Shown here: positions 26,877-36,245 of the stretch, piece after piece
Layout: the number at the start of each line of letters is the position of its first letter
Position numbering within the stretch: the first letter of the stretch is position 1
Assembly: GCA_964486075.1 (NCBI GenBank)
Contig: CAZALU010000024.1
Location: 1 to 39,898 of the forward strand
Length of the DNA: 39,898 nt
Reading direction: 5' to 3'
Source of the DNA: JAHIJO01 sp964486075
GTDB taxonomy: Bacteria > Verrucomicrobiota > Kiritimatiellia > JAAZAB01
The notes under the pieces: generated by a model
The model's database searches: none
Told to the model about the DNA's origin: nothing
Seen by the model: only the letters and a program-made list of their open reading frames with translations
Program-made: the position numbers and the translations under genes

Positions 26877-27932
26877 ATGAAAGCAGCCGTCATCAAGAAA
26901 CCGGGTTTGATAGAAATCCAAAATGTGCCGACACCGCAGGCTGGGGCGGGCGAAGTCCTGCTGAAGGTGGAGGCTTGTGCCTTGTGCGGCACCGATCAAC
27001 GTGTGCTGAACGGGGAAAAACGTGTCGATGTCGCCATCGTGGGGCATGAAATCACGGGAACGGTGGCAGAGCTCGGCAAGGATGTCAAAGGCATCCGCAA
27101 GGGCGGGCGCTATATTGTGCAGACCGTCATCGGCTGCGGCGCCTGCCCGATGTGTAAACGCCACCGGGAAAACTTGTGTGAAAAAGGCTTTATCGCCATG
27201 GGCTATCAGTTCGATGGCGGATTTGCCGAATACATGTTGATGCCCAAAGTGGCCGTGGACCAGGGCTGCCTGATCCCGATCCCGGCGGACCTGCCGGCGG
27301 AAATAGGCACCTTGGTCGAGCCCTTGAGCTGTTGCGTTAACGGGATGAAATATATCCCCATGGAACAGACGGAACATGTGGTTATCTTTGGGGGTGGAAT
27401 CATCGGAGTGCTCAACGGGTTGGTAGCCCGCGCCCGCGGCGCCGGAAAAGTGACCATCATGGATGTCTCCCAGCCGCGCTTGGACCTGCTGCAGAAGCTC
27501 GGTTTGCCATTCGATAACCTGGTTAATACCAAGCAGGTCAAACCGGCGGATTGGGTCAAGGCTACCACCGGCGGCAGGGGCGTGGATGCCGTGGTCGTGG
27601 CCGCCTCGGTGAAAGCACTGGTTGTCCAGGGATTGGGGCTGTTGCGGCGCTCCGGGCATCTCTCCATTTTTGCCGGTATGCCGAAATCAGATCCCATGGA
27701 GCCGATCGATCTTAATAAAATTCATTACTGGGAACTTAATCTGCACGGGGCCAACAGTTCGTCGCTGGAGGACTATTTGACCGCCCGCGACTTGCTGGTG
27801 TCCGGTAAAATCGATGGGCGCCCTTTGGTGACGCATCGTTTCCCGCTGGACCGTTTCCACGACGCCGTTAAGGCGCAGTCCGATCCTTCCCAGGGCTCGT
27901 TGAAGGTTATCGTGATCCCCAACATGTCTTGA
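26877..27932 (+). CDS. Zinc-dependent medium-chain dehydrogenase
   Basis: A 351-residue MDR-family oxidoreductase. Catalytic-zinc residues Cys37 (CALCGTD) and His57-Glu58 (GHEITG), and structural-zinc Cys 87, 90, 93 and 101 (CGACPMCK...C) are all visible. The NAD(P)-binding site is VVIFGGGIIGVLNG near residue 170. It is nearest by eye to sorbitol/threonine/other polyol dehydrogenases; the substrate is not determined. ATG 26877 is preferred (AAGGAAG at 26861) over an upstream GTG. A 251-bp stretch without a convincing gene follows. Confidence 0.88.
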   Translation: MKAAVIKKPGLIEIQNVPTPQAGAGEVLLKVEACALCGTDQRVLNGEKRVDVAIVGHEITGTVAELGKDVKGIRKGGRYIVQTVIGCGACPMCKRHRENLCEKGFIAMGYQFDGGFAEYMLMPKVAVDQGCLIPIPADLPAEIGTLVEPLSCCVNGMKYIPMEQTEHVVIFGGGIIGVLNGLVARARGAGKVTIMDVSQPRLDLLQKLGLPFDNLVNTKQVKPADWVKATTGGRGVDAVVVAASVKALVVQGLGLLRRSGHLSIFAGMPKSDPMEPIDLNKIHYWELNLHGANSSSLEDYLTARDLLVSGKIDGRPLVTHRFPLDRFHDAVKAQSDPSQGSLKVIVIPNMS

Positions 27933-28183
27933 CGAGCCATTTTTGCTGACCCGCCGGCAGGGCGTCAGATCTGCTCGCAAGGCGGCGCATAACAATGCGG
28001 ACTTGGCCCATCGGCTACCTCCCCCTGAAAGAGCAGAAGCATCTGGGGGATCCGGACTCCACCCCTTGGTGGGCAATACGGCCGCGAAAGGCAGAGCGCT
28101 ATCCCTAACCCGTTTGCATCTGCGGCAGTACAGAGGCGTCGTGGGGACAAGCCGCTCCACCTGGGAATAAAAAAAATAACTGC
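27933..28183. other. 251-bp gene-free stretch
   Basis: Short reading frames here have no ribosome binding site or family motif. Matching CCCCC/GGGGG stretches around 28020-28052 could form an imperfect hairpin. I see nothing else. Confidence 0.5.
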
Positions 28184-29254
28184 TTGCCCCCATCTGGTAA
28201 CTTCAGATGCGTGACAGGTTCATTTGATAATAACGAACCTGATATTTTCGGTGACTTGGCAAGACAGTTCCGGAAAAGCGGTTTCGGACGAGGTGGATAT
28301 CCGAATATTTTGTCTGCTGTTTTTCCCATCATCGGGGCTTTGATCCTGCTTGTGGGGGCTGGGTCCTCCTTCTATACGGTGGAACCCGAAGAGGAGGCGG
28401 TGATCATTCGATTTGGTCGCTACGTCTCTACCGAGCCGTCGGGTCTGCATTTCAAATTACCCTTTGGCATTGATACAGTCATCAAGGTGCCGACCAAGCG
28501 CGTCTTGCAGCAGGAATTTGGATTCCGTCTTGTGGAAAAAGGATTTTCCGGGAAGACAACATATAATCAGGAATCCTTGACCTTAACGGGGGATTTGAAC
28601 GTGGCGGACGTGGAGTGGATCGTGCAGTAGAAGATTGTCCAGCCCCAAAAATATATATTCAATGTCCGCGACGGTATCAAGAATATTCGTGATGTCTCGC
28701 AGTCCATCATGCGGCGAGTGGTGGGGGATCGCTTGGTGAGCGACGTCCTGACTGTGGGCCGGATCGAAATCGCCGTTGAGGCCGAAAAACTTACCCAAGA
28801 GGTTTTGGACCACTACGACATGGGTGTCCGGATCGTCGCGATTAAACTACAGGATATTAACCCTCCCGAATTGGTCAAGCCGGCGTTCAATGAAGTGAAT
28901 GAAGCCAAACAGGAACAGGAGAAGGTTATCAACCAGGCGGAAGAGGAATACAACCGGGTGATTCCGGAGGCGCGTGGAAAAGCGGAACAGATTATTCGCA
29001 ACGCTCAAGGATATGCCACGGCCCAGGTGAACAGGGCCGAAGGTGACGCAAAACGATTTACCGCTCGATTACAGGCTTATAAAAACGCCCCGCAGGTCAC
29101 CCGGACCAGGCTCTACCTGGAAACGATGGAGGAATTGTACGGGCGTTTCACGGAACTGACCATTGTGGGGGATCAGGTTAAGGGGGTGCTTCCCGTTTTC
29201 GCCCCGGCGTCTGAACTGAACGCTGCTTCCAGCCGGGTGGTGGCGCAGCCATGA
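28184..29254 (+). pseudogene. hflK: hflK interrupted by an in-frame amber codon
   Basis: Together the two halves form one HflK-like SPFH protein of about 356 codons: a transmembrane segment at about 45-65, the SPFH core (VEPEEEAVIIRFGRY, GLHFKLPFGID, DVEWIVQ), then NVRDGIKNIRD, VRIVAIKLQDINPPE and the Glu/Gln-rich coiled coil. The amber TAG at 28628-28630 sits at codon 149, exactly where the conserved VEWIVQY Tyr is expected, and the frame resumes in phase. A TAT or TAC to TAG change would explain it. The family protects membrane proteins by modulating FtsH. The start is uncertain (TTG 28184 or GTG 28211). The stop overlaps hflC (ATGA), so the operon is otherwise intact. Confidence 0.85.
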
Positions 29255-30234
29255 ATCAAAAATCATCTAAATCTATCGGTGTTGGCGTGCTGTTGATCCT
29301 GGTTCTGGTCGCGCTCGTCCTCATGAAGGCATCGCTATATATTTTGCAGGAATGGGAACAGGCCATTATTACACAATTCGGCAAACCGGTGGGCGCGGCG
29401 GTCACCGAGGCGGGACTTCATTTCAAAATCCCGTTCATTCAGGAGGTGCGCCGGATAGATAAACGTATCCTTAACTGGGACGGCGAGCCCAACCGCATTC
29501 CAACTAAAGACAAGAAATACATCAATGTCGACACGACCGCGCGCTGGCGTATCAAGGATCCTCTGCTGTTTATCCAGACCGTCCAATCGGAGCATGGCGC
29601 CCGCACTCGGATGGATGGCATTCTTGACTCGATAACTCGCGATACCATTTCCAGTCTGAACTTGGTGGAGGCAGTACGCAATACCGATGCCATCATAGAA
29701 ATAGCCAAGGAACGATCGGCAAAAGCGGAGCAGGATGAGTTTGCCGGCGAGGAAGAAGAAGTGACCGGTGAAATCGAGATGATCTTTATCGGCAGGGAGA
29801 GGTTGAGCGCCATTATCGGAGAACGATCCGCCAAGGAGCTTCTACAGTTCGGCATCGAATTGATTGATGTTCAATTACGGCGCATCGCCTATGAAGCCAG
29901 CGTGGAAACAAAGGTCTATGAACGAATGATCTCGGAGCGCAAGCGAGTCGCTCAGAAAATTCGATCCATCGGGCTTGGTAAAAAGGCTGAGATCAGCGGC
30001 AAAATCAGCCGCGATCTGCAAGGAATCGAATCGGAAGCCTATCGGGAGGAGCAGGAAATCAAGGGTAAGGCAGAGGCGGTTGCCATCGCGATCTACGGCG
30101 AGGCCATGAATGCTGACCCTGAGTTCTACGAGTTCCTGCGCAAGCTGGAAGCGTGCAGGAAAGCAATACCCGCCAATACCAAGCTGATCCTCTCTACCGA
30201 CAGCGAGTTCCTGAACATCCTGCATAAAAAATGA
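29251..30234 (+). CDS. hflC: HflC, SPFH-domain FtsH modulator
   Basis: A 327-residue partner of HflK. It has an N-terminal transmembrane helix (LLILVLVALVLMKASLYIL), the SPFH core with EQAIITQFGKP and GLHFKIPFIQEVRRIDKR, ARWRIKDP, and the C-terminal coiled coil KGKAEAVAIAIYGEAM. A Glu-rich insert (DEFAGEEEEVTGEIE, about residues 164-178) interrupts the usual helical region. It overlaps the hflK stop by ATGA. Confidence 0.93.
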   Translation: MNQKSSKSIGVGVLLILVLVALVLMKASLYILQEWEQAIITQFGKPVGAAVTEAGLHFKIPFIQEVRRIDKRILNWDGEPNRIPTKDKKYINVDTTARWRIKDPLLFIQTVQSEHGARTRMDGILDSITRDTISSLNLVEAVRNTDAIIEIAKERSAKAEQDEFAGEEEEVTGEIEMIFIGRERLSAIIGERSAKELLQFGIELIDVQLRRIAYEASVETKVYERMISERKRVAQKIRSIGLGKKAEISGKISRDLQGIESEAYREEQEIKGKAEAVAIAIYGEAMNADPEFYEFLRKLEACRKAIPANTKLILSTDSEFLNILHKK

Positions 30235-30488
30235 AATTACCGAAGTCCTGCGAAGGCGACAGAGCATGTCCCGTCACCGTGGCAAACAGGCGGTTTCCTT
30301 CGATATTGGAGGGCCTCGGTCCCTCGTGGCTGTCTTCTCAGGGACTTTTGCAACTGACTCATTTATCCGCGCTTAAAATGATTTTCGAATGAGGTCCAGG
30401 CTGTGTTCCCACGCGCTCGCATGCCGGGGTGGTGTGGCAACCGAGGCTGGCCGTCATGGTGTCAGCGCTGGCGAGCCGATGCGGTATG

Positions 30489-30890
30489 TCAGTAGTTTGT
30501 GTGCCAGACACCATAGTCTTCGAGTAGGAGGTGAGCCGCGTTATCTTCGTCATCGCAGGCGATCCATGACAATCCGATCTCGAACCGTTTCCCGTCGGAA
30601 AGACGGCGTGCTTGCGCAACGATATCCGCATGCTCGTTCGGGGGCGTAAGGGAATTGATCTCAAAGGTGTCCGTGTATGACGGATTGGTTTTCTTCAGTT
30701 CCTCGTATTTTTTCTGATCCCACCCGCCGAAAATGTACGGTTCCTCCCAAGAGAAGCCCTCGGTCCCGGTTACGAGTATGGGCAGGGAGAGGTGCTTGAG
30801 CAGATATTGCCGGTAACGCTCGGCGTTGTGCATTGTGCGTGCGTTATCGTCGCCCAGGATCGCTTGAATTCGCTTGTCTTCTGTGTCCAT
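30489..30890 (-). CDS. Conserved hypothetical protein
   Basis: A 133-residue cytosolic protein with a good ribosome binding site (AGGAGAG) before its ATG. The segment LPILVTGTEGFSWEEPYIFGGWD and an acidic, Trp-containing tail (IGLSWIACDDEDNAAH) look like a small conserved family that I cannot name with confidence. It sits at the left edge of the accessory region; its relation to jetABCD is unknown. Confidence 0.6.
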   Translation of the reverse strand: MDTEDKRIQAILGDDNARTMHNAERYRQYLLKHLSLPILVTGTEGFSWEEPYIFGGWDQKKYEELKKTNPSYTDTFEINSLTPPNEHADIVAQARRLSDGKRFEIGLSWIACDDEDNAAHLLLEDYGVWHTNY

Positions 30891-31160
30891 ATTCTCTCCT
30901 GTCGAGCGGCTGTCAGTTTCGTTTTGCCCGCTGCGGACAAAAGTAAACTACACCCTCTCGGTCGTGGTTTACTCGGGATTGCGGACTCGGATTCGATTGC
31001 TCGCAACAATCCAAAGTCGGCCCGGCAGCACGGAAAGCATGATGCGCGTGCCTTTGATGCATGTCTTCCCGTAGCAGACAGCCGGATCAATGGCTATGTA
31101 TCCAGCTAGATTCATAATGCCAACAAACTTGCTGTTGCTCACCGTGATGGGAATCCGATG

Positions 31161-31442
31161 TTAGCATCTCCTCTTCCGACTCCGAATCAGTGGTATGAGT
31201 CTGGCATGCTCCTTCAGATACTCGTAGCGCGCCGTGATATCGGGCATATCCTCTTTGGTTAAATGGAGGGCTTCCAACGGATGCTTCTCGCCAGCGTGCG
31301 CCAGTGCCTCATGAATGGTGAGCCCTTGGTTCAGCCCCTCGACAATCGCGTCGTCGTAGGCGATCTCTCCGCACGTTCGCTCGCCGATAATCCCGGCGGC
31401 TGCGTCTTCGTACATCTTGATCATCTCTTTCTCGATATTCAT
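31161..31442 (-). CDS. Small conserved hypothetical protein
   Basis: A 93-residue helical protein starting MNIEKEMIKMYEDAAAG; AGGAAG lies just upstream of the ATG at 31442, which is why this start is preferred over an in-frame start at 31511. The motif GLNQGLTIHEALAHAGEKHP suggests a compact helical domain. I do not recognise a family. It is transcribed away from jetA; the 254 bp between them holds the cassette's promoter region. Confidence 0.55.
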   Translation of the reverse strand: MNIEKEMIKMYEDAAAGIIGERTCGEIAYDDAIVEGLNQGLTIHEALAHAGEKHPLEALHLTKEDMPDITARYEYLKEHARLIPLIRSRKRRC

Positions 31443-31648
31443 CTTCTTCCTGTCACTCAACGTATGAATTGAACGCTTCAGTTCTTTGTTGTTATTCAGG
31501 ATTATTAACAACTCCTAATGCGGCAATATAAGCAAAATCCCCTAATCAACTCAATAAGGTTTTTTCTTTAAACTGGCTTTTTAGGAGATGTCCTACTACA
31601 TTTAAAACATCTGGAATAGTGCGTACGGAAAAGGTCAGACACAGGCGT

Positions 31649-31666
31649 GTTCTCTATTTATAGAAC
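31649..31666. promoter_or_regulatory. 18-bp imperfect palindrome upstream of jetA
   Basis: GTTCTCTATTTATAGAAC has matching GTTCT/AGAAC arms and an AT-rich centre, 30 bp before the jetA ATG. It could be an operator or a -10 region with dyad symmetry. No regulator gene is adjacent. Confidence 0.35.
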
Positions 31667-31696
31667 GGACCCTTGGTCCCCCACCTTGAGACGACT

Positions 31697-32932
31697 ATGG
31701 CAGTTGTTAATCCACAGACTTTTTTTCGGTTTGCAGCGGATAATCATGAGCTGTTGGCCGAGCTTTACCCGCACCGGGATGGCATCACCGAGGCGGAGTT
31801 GTTGCGGCTTATCCGACGCTTTGCCGGTGAAGGGAGTCCTTCAACGAGCTACATGGTGGACCGTCTGCGCGAACTCGGGTTCATTGACTACGCGCCTCAT
31901 GCGACGGCGCAGTACGAGATGACGCGGCCCTTCGCTGAGTTGATGAGCAGCCTCCTGCGGGAGTACCGGCTTACCAGTGTCGAGGTCATCCGGGGATACT
32001 TCACTGCCATGGATAGCATGGCGGCAGAGATCGGCCAGTCTATGGCTGTCAAAAATGGAGATCTTGTGGTGCGCGCGGTGAATGACACATCCGAGCATGT
32101 TGAAAGAATGCGGCATGACTCACGCCGGAACCGTGATGAGGTGATCTCAACCGCGCTGCGTGTGAAGTCCAATCGGGACCGTATAACGCCAAGGCGGCGC
32201 TACGAGATAATTAACCGCCTGTGGACCCGCTACTTGGTTCCGCTGCGTGACATGATCGACACGCAGAAGGCCATGGACGCTTCGCTTGACAAGATGGAAC
32301 GAGTTCTGGAGGAAGCGGAGTCCTGTTTCCAGGTCGACGGCGCCGTGGCCCCCGTGGTGGGTATGGGGCGAGCGAGGGTGCGCCGGCTGAGGCGGGATGT
32401 TGTGCTCGATTTTCGCGAGAGCATTCGCGAGATTACCCCCCTTTACGACGAGCTTCGCAGGGAGAATGCCTTGGCTCGGGGTGCATCCCATGCTCTGGAG
32501 TTGATGACCAAACAAGGCCTGATGCATATGGATTTTCCGCAACAGCTCGGGGTCAGCAATTGGCAACAACAGGGGCTATTTAGTGATTCGGTGCTGGAAA
32601 CGTACTTCGTTACGCTTCAAGGCTATGTTCCAGGAAGACCACCCCCGCTCCGGGACGGGACCGTGAAAACGGCGAGAGAGCATATCAGGCTGGAAGAATT
32701 CAACGCGGTGGTGACCGGGGCGATGCCGATACCCGATGCTTTGAAATGGTTATCCGAATGCTACCCCGATGCATCGTTGGGCGTAGTTCTGCGACTTTAC
32801 GGGCGGCTGCATTCGGGACAGTATGGCGTAACAAACTTTGGGGCGGGGGATGTAGTCTACGTTATGTACGGCGTAACCCTGGTGGCTCATCCAATGAGTT
32901 TGGATGGGAGCAAGGAGGCTAAGGCAGTATGA
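31697..32932 (+). CDS. jetA: JetA, MukF/MksF-like subunit of a Wadjet system
   Basis: A 411-residue protein, first gene of a four-gene SMC cassette. The N-terminus (NPQTFFRFAADNHELLAELYP, then GITEAELLRLIRRF and YMVDRLRELGFIDY) resembles a winged-helix domain, followed by long amphipathic helices at about 150-260, as in kleisin subunits MukF/MksF/JetA. The assignment rests mainly on gene order: JetA, JetB (MukE-like), JetC (SMC ATPase), JetD (Toprim). It bears no close resemblance that I recall to the DUF3375 consensus of type I JetA. The ATG at 31697 is chosen over an in-frame TTG at 31673. Its stop overlaps jetB (ATGA). Confidence 0.82.
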   Translation: MAVVNPQTFFRFAADNHELLAELYPHRDGITEAELLRLIRRFAGEGSPSTSYMVDRLRELGFIDYAPHATAQYEMTRPFAELMSSLLREYRLTSVEVIRGYFTAMDSMAAEIGQSMAVKNGDLVVRAVNDTSEHVERMRHDSRRNRDEVISTALRVKSNRDRITPRRRYEIINRLWTRYLVPLRDMIDTQKAMDASLDKMERVLEEAESCFQVDGAVAPVVGMGRARVRRLRRDVVLDFRESIREITPLYDELRRENALARGASHALELMTKQGLMHMDFPQQLGVSNWQQQGLFSDSVLETYFVTLQGYVPGRPPPLRDGTVKTAREHIRLEEFNAVVTGAMPIPDALKWLSECYPDASLGVVLRLYGRLHSGQYGVTNFGAGDVVYVMYGVTLVAHPMSLDGSKEAKAV

Positions 32933-33516
32933 CACCGATAGAAAAGAACGATGGAGTATTAGCTCTGCCGCACCTGGCAGAGGTGTTCGAATATCTTCGC
33001 AGGGGGAAGCACCTCTCGGTGCGGGATGGCAATCTTTTTTATGCGCTCAAGAAGCAGGAGAACCTGTTTGCGGCCCTCTTTGAGAATCTGGGCTTCAAGT
33101 TGGTCCACCACGCCCGGGACTTTTTCTATTTCCTCGATGCCAGCAACTTCACCGACCTCTCCGCCAAGATCGCCGTCTTCATGTTCATCCTGGTCGAGTA
33201 TCTGGCGGACCAAGGCGAAACGGTCGAGGATACGGTGCTAACCCGGCGATTCGCCTATAAGGATTTACCGCACCTTCAGGGTGAACGCTACCAGACCTAT
33301 ATGCGCGAAGCGGGAGTTGCTACGCCCGAAGACTTAGCTGCCATTGTGCGGACGATGGAGCGCTTTGGTTTTACGAAGCGTATGGACATGGAGACGTTCT
33401 GTTTCGATGTGCCGATTTACCGTTTCCTGGATCTGTGCATGGATATGGCTGGGCAGGATGCAATCTCGATGCCCGCACCATCCGAACCGGGCGCTGCGGG
33501 GGAGGCCAAGCCATGA
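32929..33516 (+). CDS. jetB: JetB, MukE-like subunit of a Wadjet system
   Basis: A 195-residue protein with two predicted winged-helix domains (SVRDGNLFYALKKQENLFAALFENLG and the DMETFCFDVPIYRFLDL end). MukE/MksE/JetB proteins bridge the kleisin and DNA. ATGA overlaps at both ends (32929-32932 with jetA, 33513-33516 with jetC) show tight translational coupling. The last 20 residues are Pro/Ala/Gly-rich and probably disordered. Confidence 0.82.
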   Translation: MTPIEKNDGVLALPHLAEVFEYLRRGKHLSVRDGNLFYALKKQENLFAALFENLGFKLVHHARDFFYFLDASNFTDLSAKIAVFMFILVEYLADQGETVEDTVLTRRFAYKDLPHLQGERYQTYMREAGVATPEDLAAIVRTMERFGFTKRMDMETFCFDVPIYRFLDLCMDMAGQDAISMPAPSEPGAAGEAKP

Positions 33517-36245
33517 GCATGCGCTGTGGCCCATACAGGATTATCGTCCTGCACTGCGGGAAGTTCGATTATGCCGAAGTGGAGATCGACACTCCGGTTC
33601 ACCTGGTTGGACCGAACAACGTGGGGAAGACCTCCCTGATTGCCTTGCTGCAGTTCCTCTACCTCGACGATCAGCGGCAGATGCAGTTCTCCCGGGACAT
33701 GCCCGAGACGCGGCGCTATTACTTTCCCGAGAAGTACAGCTATGCCCTGTTCGAATGTCTCACGCCCAGCGGTTTTCAAGTTGTGGGAGTGCACGGGCTC
33801 GGCCCGGTGCGGCAACATGAATTTGAGCGCTTTGTCTATACCGGCCGCATTGACCTTGCCGACTATCTCGATGACGAACGGCGGCCGCGAGAACCAGAAG
33901 ACAGCTTTGCGCGTCTGGCGGTCAAGGGGTTTAAACGTCTCGAGCCCCGGCACCTGCGGGCTGCCATCACGGGCCAGGGAGACGGGCGTGATGTCTATCT
34001 GGGATTGGTGCCGGCCCGCCATGGAAGCACCTATGATCGTTTCCGCAAGGTTTTTGGCAATATCCTGCGGCTGGCCCATATCCGCCAGGATGAGTTAAAG
34101 CAGTTGTTGCTCGACATCTATAGCAATGACTTCCAACAAATGGAGATCGATCTGGCTAAACACTATGCCGCGGGGTTTTCGCAAGTCCGCCGCGATTCAC
34201 ACGATGTCCAGGATCTCAAACTGTTACAGGCTGACATTGAACGTTTGCTCCGCCATCTGGAACGTCGCAATCACGCCAGAGAAATAATCCCGGCGCTGTG
34301 GGACGCCATCGGGAAGGCATTCAAGGCGCAGCAGGCGGAGTTCAGTCGCCAGGAGACTGCCTTGCTGGAGGAGCATCGCGTGATAGAAGTGGAACAGGCT
34401 GAACTGAAGGTGCGGGCGGATGTGTCTCATGCCGAATTGCGTGACCTCGCCGGCCAAGGCGCGGTCCTTGAACAGAATCTGGCGCGTGTTGCTGAACAAC
34501 GCAAGAGGTTTGAACGGTTTGTGCCCGACTGGGTTCGGCAGAGGCAGTCGACCGTGCGGGCCCGGCAGGAAGAATTGGTGGTGAAATTGAGCAGCGCCGC
34601 CGTCGAGTCCGCTGATCAGGTGCGCAAACGCCTGAAAGGGGCGGAGCAAAACTTGGCCGCCAAGCATGCCCAACTCGAGAACCTGGCCCATGCCGCTGTA
34701 AATCATCTTCGCAAGCTGTTCAAGGATGAAGAAATCGCGGATGCATTTTCAATCTTGAATCCGGATCTATTGAAACTCCCAGTCAATACCGATAAACCGG
34801 GCATCAGTTTCCCGGATGGAAAGATCGCGGCCGGGCTGATTCAAGAACTCCTTGCGTATCAGACCGGGCGGTCTCTGGCAATCAGGGGCATCAAGGTCAA
34901 TCTCAATGCCTTGAGTTTTCCTCGCCTCGCGGAGTACCGCGATCCCGAACAGATCAAGGAAGACATTGCCGCTTTGGCACGGGATATCCGGCGCTACTCC
35001 GAAACGCTCGAAGCCTTGCAACAAGCGGATTGCCTGCGAGCCGAAAAGGCGGCTCTCGAAAAGGAAATGGCCGACTTGATCCGTGAGCTTGCCGCCTATG
35101 AGGCGTTCTGCGACGAGGCCGCCCGGGCTGCGGGGTGGAATAGTGAGTTGGAGGCGCTACGCGCTCGGGAGCAAATCCTGAGAGATCAAATAGCGGCCCA
35201 CGAGCATCGGCGCTCTGAACTGGTGGAAGCCGATCAGCGCAAGCGGAGTGCGCGGGCGGACGTGGCACGGCAACGCGCGGCACTTCAGGAGCAGGTGCAG
35301 GCTCTCCCCGCTCCGCCCGAATCATGGCCATCGCACCCCTTTGAGGAAATCCCGGTCGAGTGGGACGAGTTGGGCGCGCGTTACCGCAAGGCCCATGCCG
35401 AGGAGCAGGGGCAAGCTGAACAAGTGCGCGAACTCCTGGACACCATCGAGCGAAGAACTTATGGACGCTACACGGCCAACGATGAGGCCGGTACCGTGCA
35501 GGCACTTCGGGATCAACTCGACAGCATTCCGCAGCGCGAAAAGGCCGTAGAAGAGATGTGGAAGGGCATCGCGGTTGGCATCAAGAAGGATCTGCAGAAC
35601 ATTGGTAAAGATCTCGAAACCCTCAAGGGATTAGTGGGTGGGCTGAACCGCCAGATGGCATCGGTGAGCATCTCCAATCTTGCGTCGCTGAAACTCCTGA
35701 TCGAGGAATTTCCCCAATGGATGAAACTGATCCGGGAAATCACCGTTGATGACGAACTGCCCTTGTTCGGCAATCCCAAGGCCGCGGAAGAGGCCCTTGA
35801 AGCGATGGGCCGTCTATTGTCGGATCATCCGCACGTTGATTTGAAAGACATGTTCAACCTTTCCTTCGAGGTAGGCACACCGGATGGCAAGTTCTACCGC
35901 CACGAACATCTGGATGCGATCGAGTCGAACGGCACCACCATGGCCATCAAGGTCCTGGTGAACCTGGTGTTGCTGCGCAGTTTGCTGGGCGGCGCCGAAG
36001 TGCAAATCCCGTTCTACCTGGACGAGTGCTCCAGCCTTGACCAGGCAAACTTGACGGCCATTGTAAACGCAGCCCGGCAAATGGGGTTTATCGCCGTTCT
36101 AGCCAGCCCGGATGCTATGGATGCGGCTGATAAGCTTTATTTCATCGAAGAGCAAGATGGCGGCCGCGTGATGTTGGATCCGCAAAAGGCATTGGTGCGT
36201 GTTCAACGAAGTCCGAAGAAGGCGGAGGAACCAGCTCATGCCTGA
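33513..36245 (+). CDS. jetC: JetC, MukB/SMC-like ATPase of a Wadjet system
   Basis: A 910-residue SMC-type ATPase. Walker A GPNNVGKTS is at residues 33-41, long coiled-coil arms lie at about 210-360 and 490-720, and a globular middle at about 400-480 may be the hinge. The C-terminal head has LDAIESNGTTMAIKVL (residues 801-816, at the ABC signature position) and the Walker B IPFYLDE (Asp837, Glu838). In Wadjet the JetABC motor extrudes DNA loops and JetD cuts small circular DNA, giving plasmid defence. The ATG at 33513 overlaps jetB. An in-frame longer start at 33435 lies inside jetB. Confidence 0.88.
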   Translation: MSMRCGPYRIIVLHCGKFDYAEVEIDTPVHLVGPNNVGKTSLIALLQFLYLDDQRQMQFSRDMPETRRYYFPEKYSYALFECLTPSGFQVVGVHGLGPVRQHEFERFVYTGRIDLADYLDDERRPREPEDSFARLAVKGFKRLEPRHLRAAITGQGDGRDVYLGLVPARHGSTYDRFRKVFGNILRLAHIRQDELKQLLLDIYSNDFQQMEIDLAKHYAAGFSQVRRDSHDVQDLKLLQADIERLLRHLERRNHAREIIPALWDAIGKAFKAQQAEFSRQETALLEEHRVIEVEQAELKVRADVSHAELRDLAGQGAVLEQNLARVAEQRKRFERFVPDWVRQRQSTVRARQEELVVKLSSAAVESADQVRKRLKGAEQNLAAKHAQLENLAHAAVNHLRKLFKDEEIADAFSILNPDLLKLPVNTDKPGISFPDGKIAAGLIQELLAYQTGRSLAIRGIKVNLNALSFPRLAEYRDPEQIKEDIAALARDIRRYSETLEALQQADCLRAEKAALEKEMADLIRELAAYEAFCDEAARAAGWNSELEALRAREQILRDQIAAHEHRRSELVEADQRKRSARADVARQRAALQEQVQALPAPPESWPSHPFEEIPVEWDELGARYRKAHAEEQGQAEQVRELLDTIERRTYGRYTANDEAGTVQALRDQLDSIPQREKAVEEMWKGIAVGIKKDLQNIGKDLETLKGLVGGLNRQMASVSISNLASLKLLIEEFPQWMKLIREITVDDELPLFGNPKAAEEALEAMGRLLSDHPHVDLKDMFNLSFEVGTPDGKFYRHEHLDAIESNGTTMAIKVLVNLVLLRSLLGGAEVQIPFYLDECSSLDQANLTAIVNAARQMGFIAVLASPDAMDAADKLYFIEEQDGGRVMLDPQKALVRVQRSPKKAEEPAHA

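Noticed and set aside
27943..28170. 75-residue ORF between the dehydrogenase and hflK
   Set aside because: No ribosome binding site, no recognisable motif, and an Arg/Ala/Ser-rich composition typical of an antisense or out-of-frame reading.
28628..28630. Stop-codon reassignment (TAG as sense) or pyrrolysine
   Set aside because: Many genes in the window end in TAG, and no pyl genes are seen.
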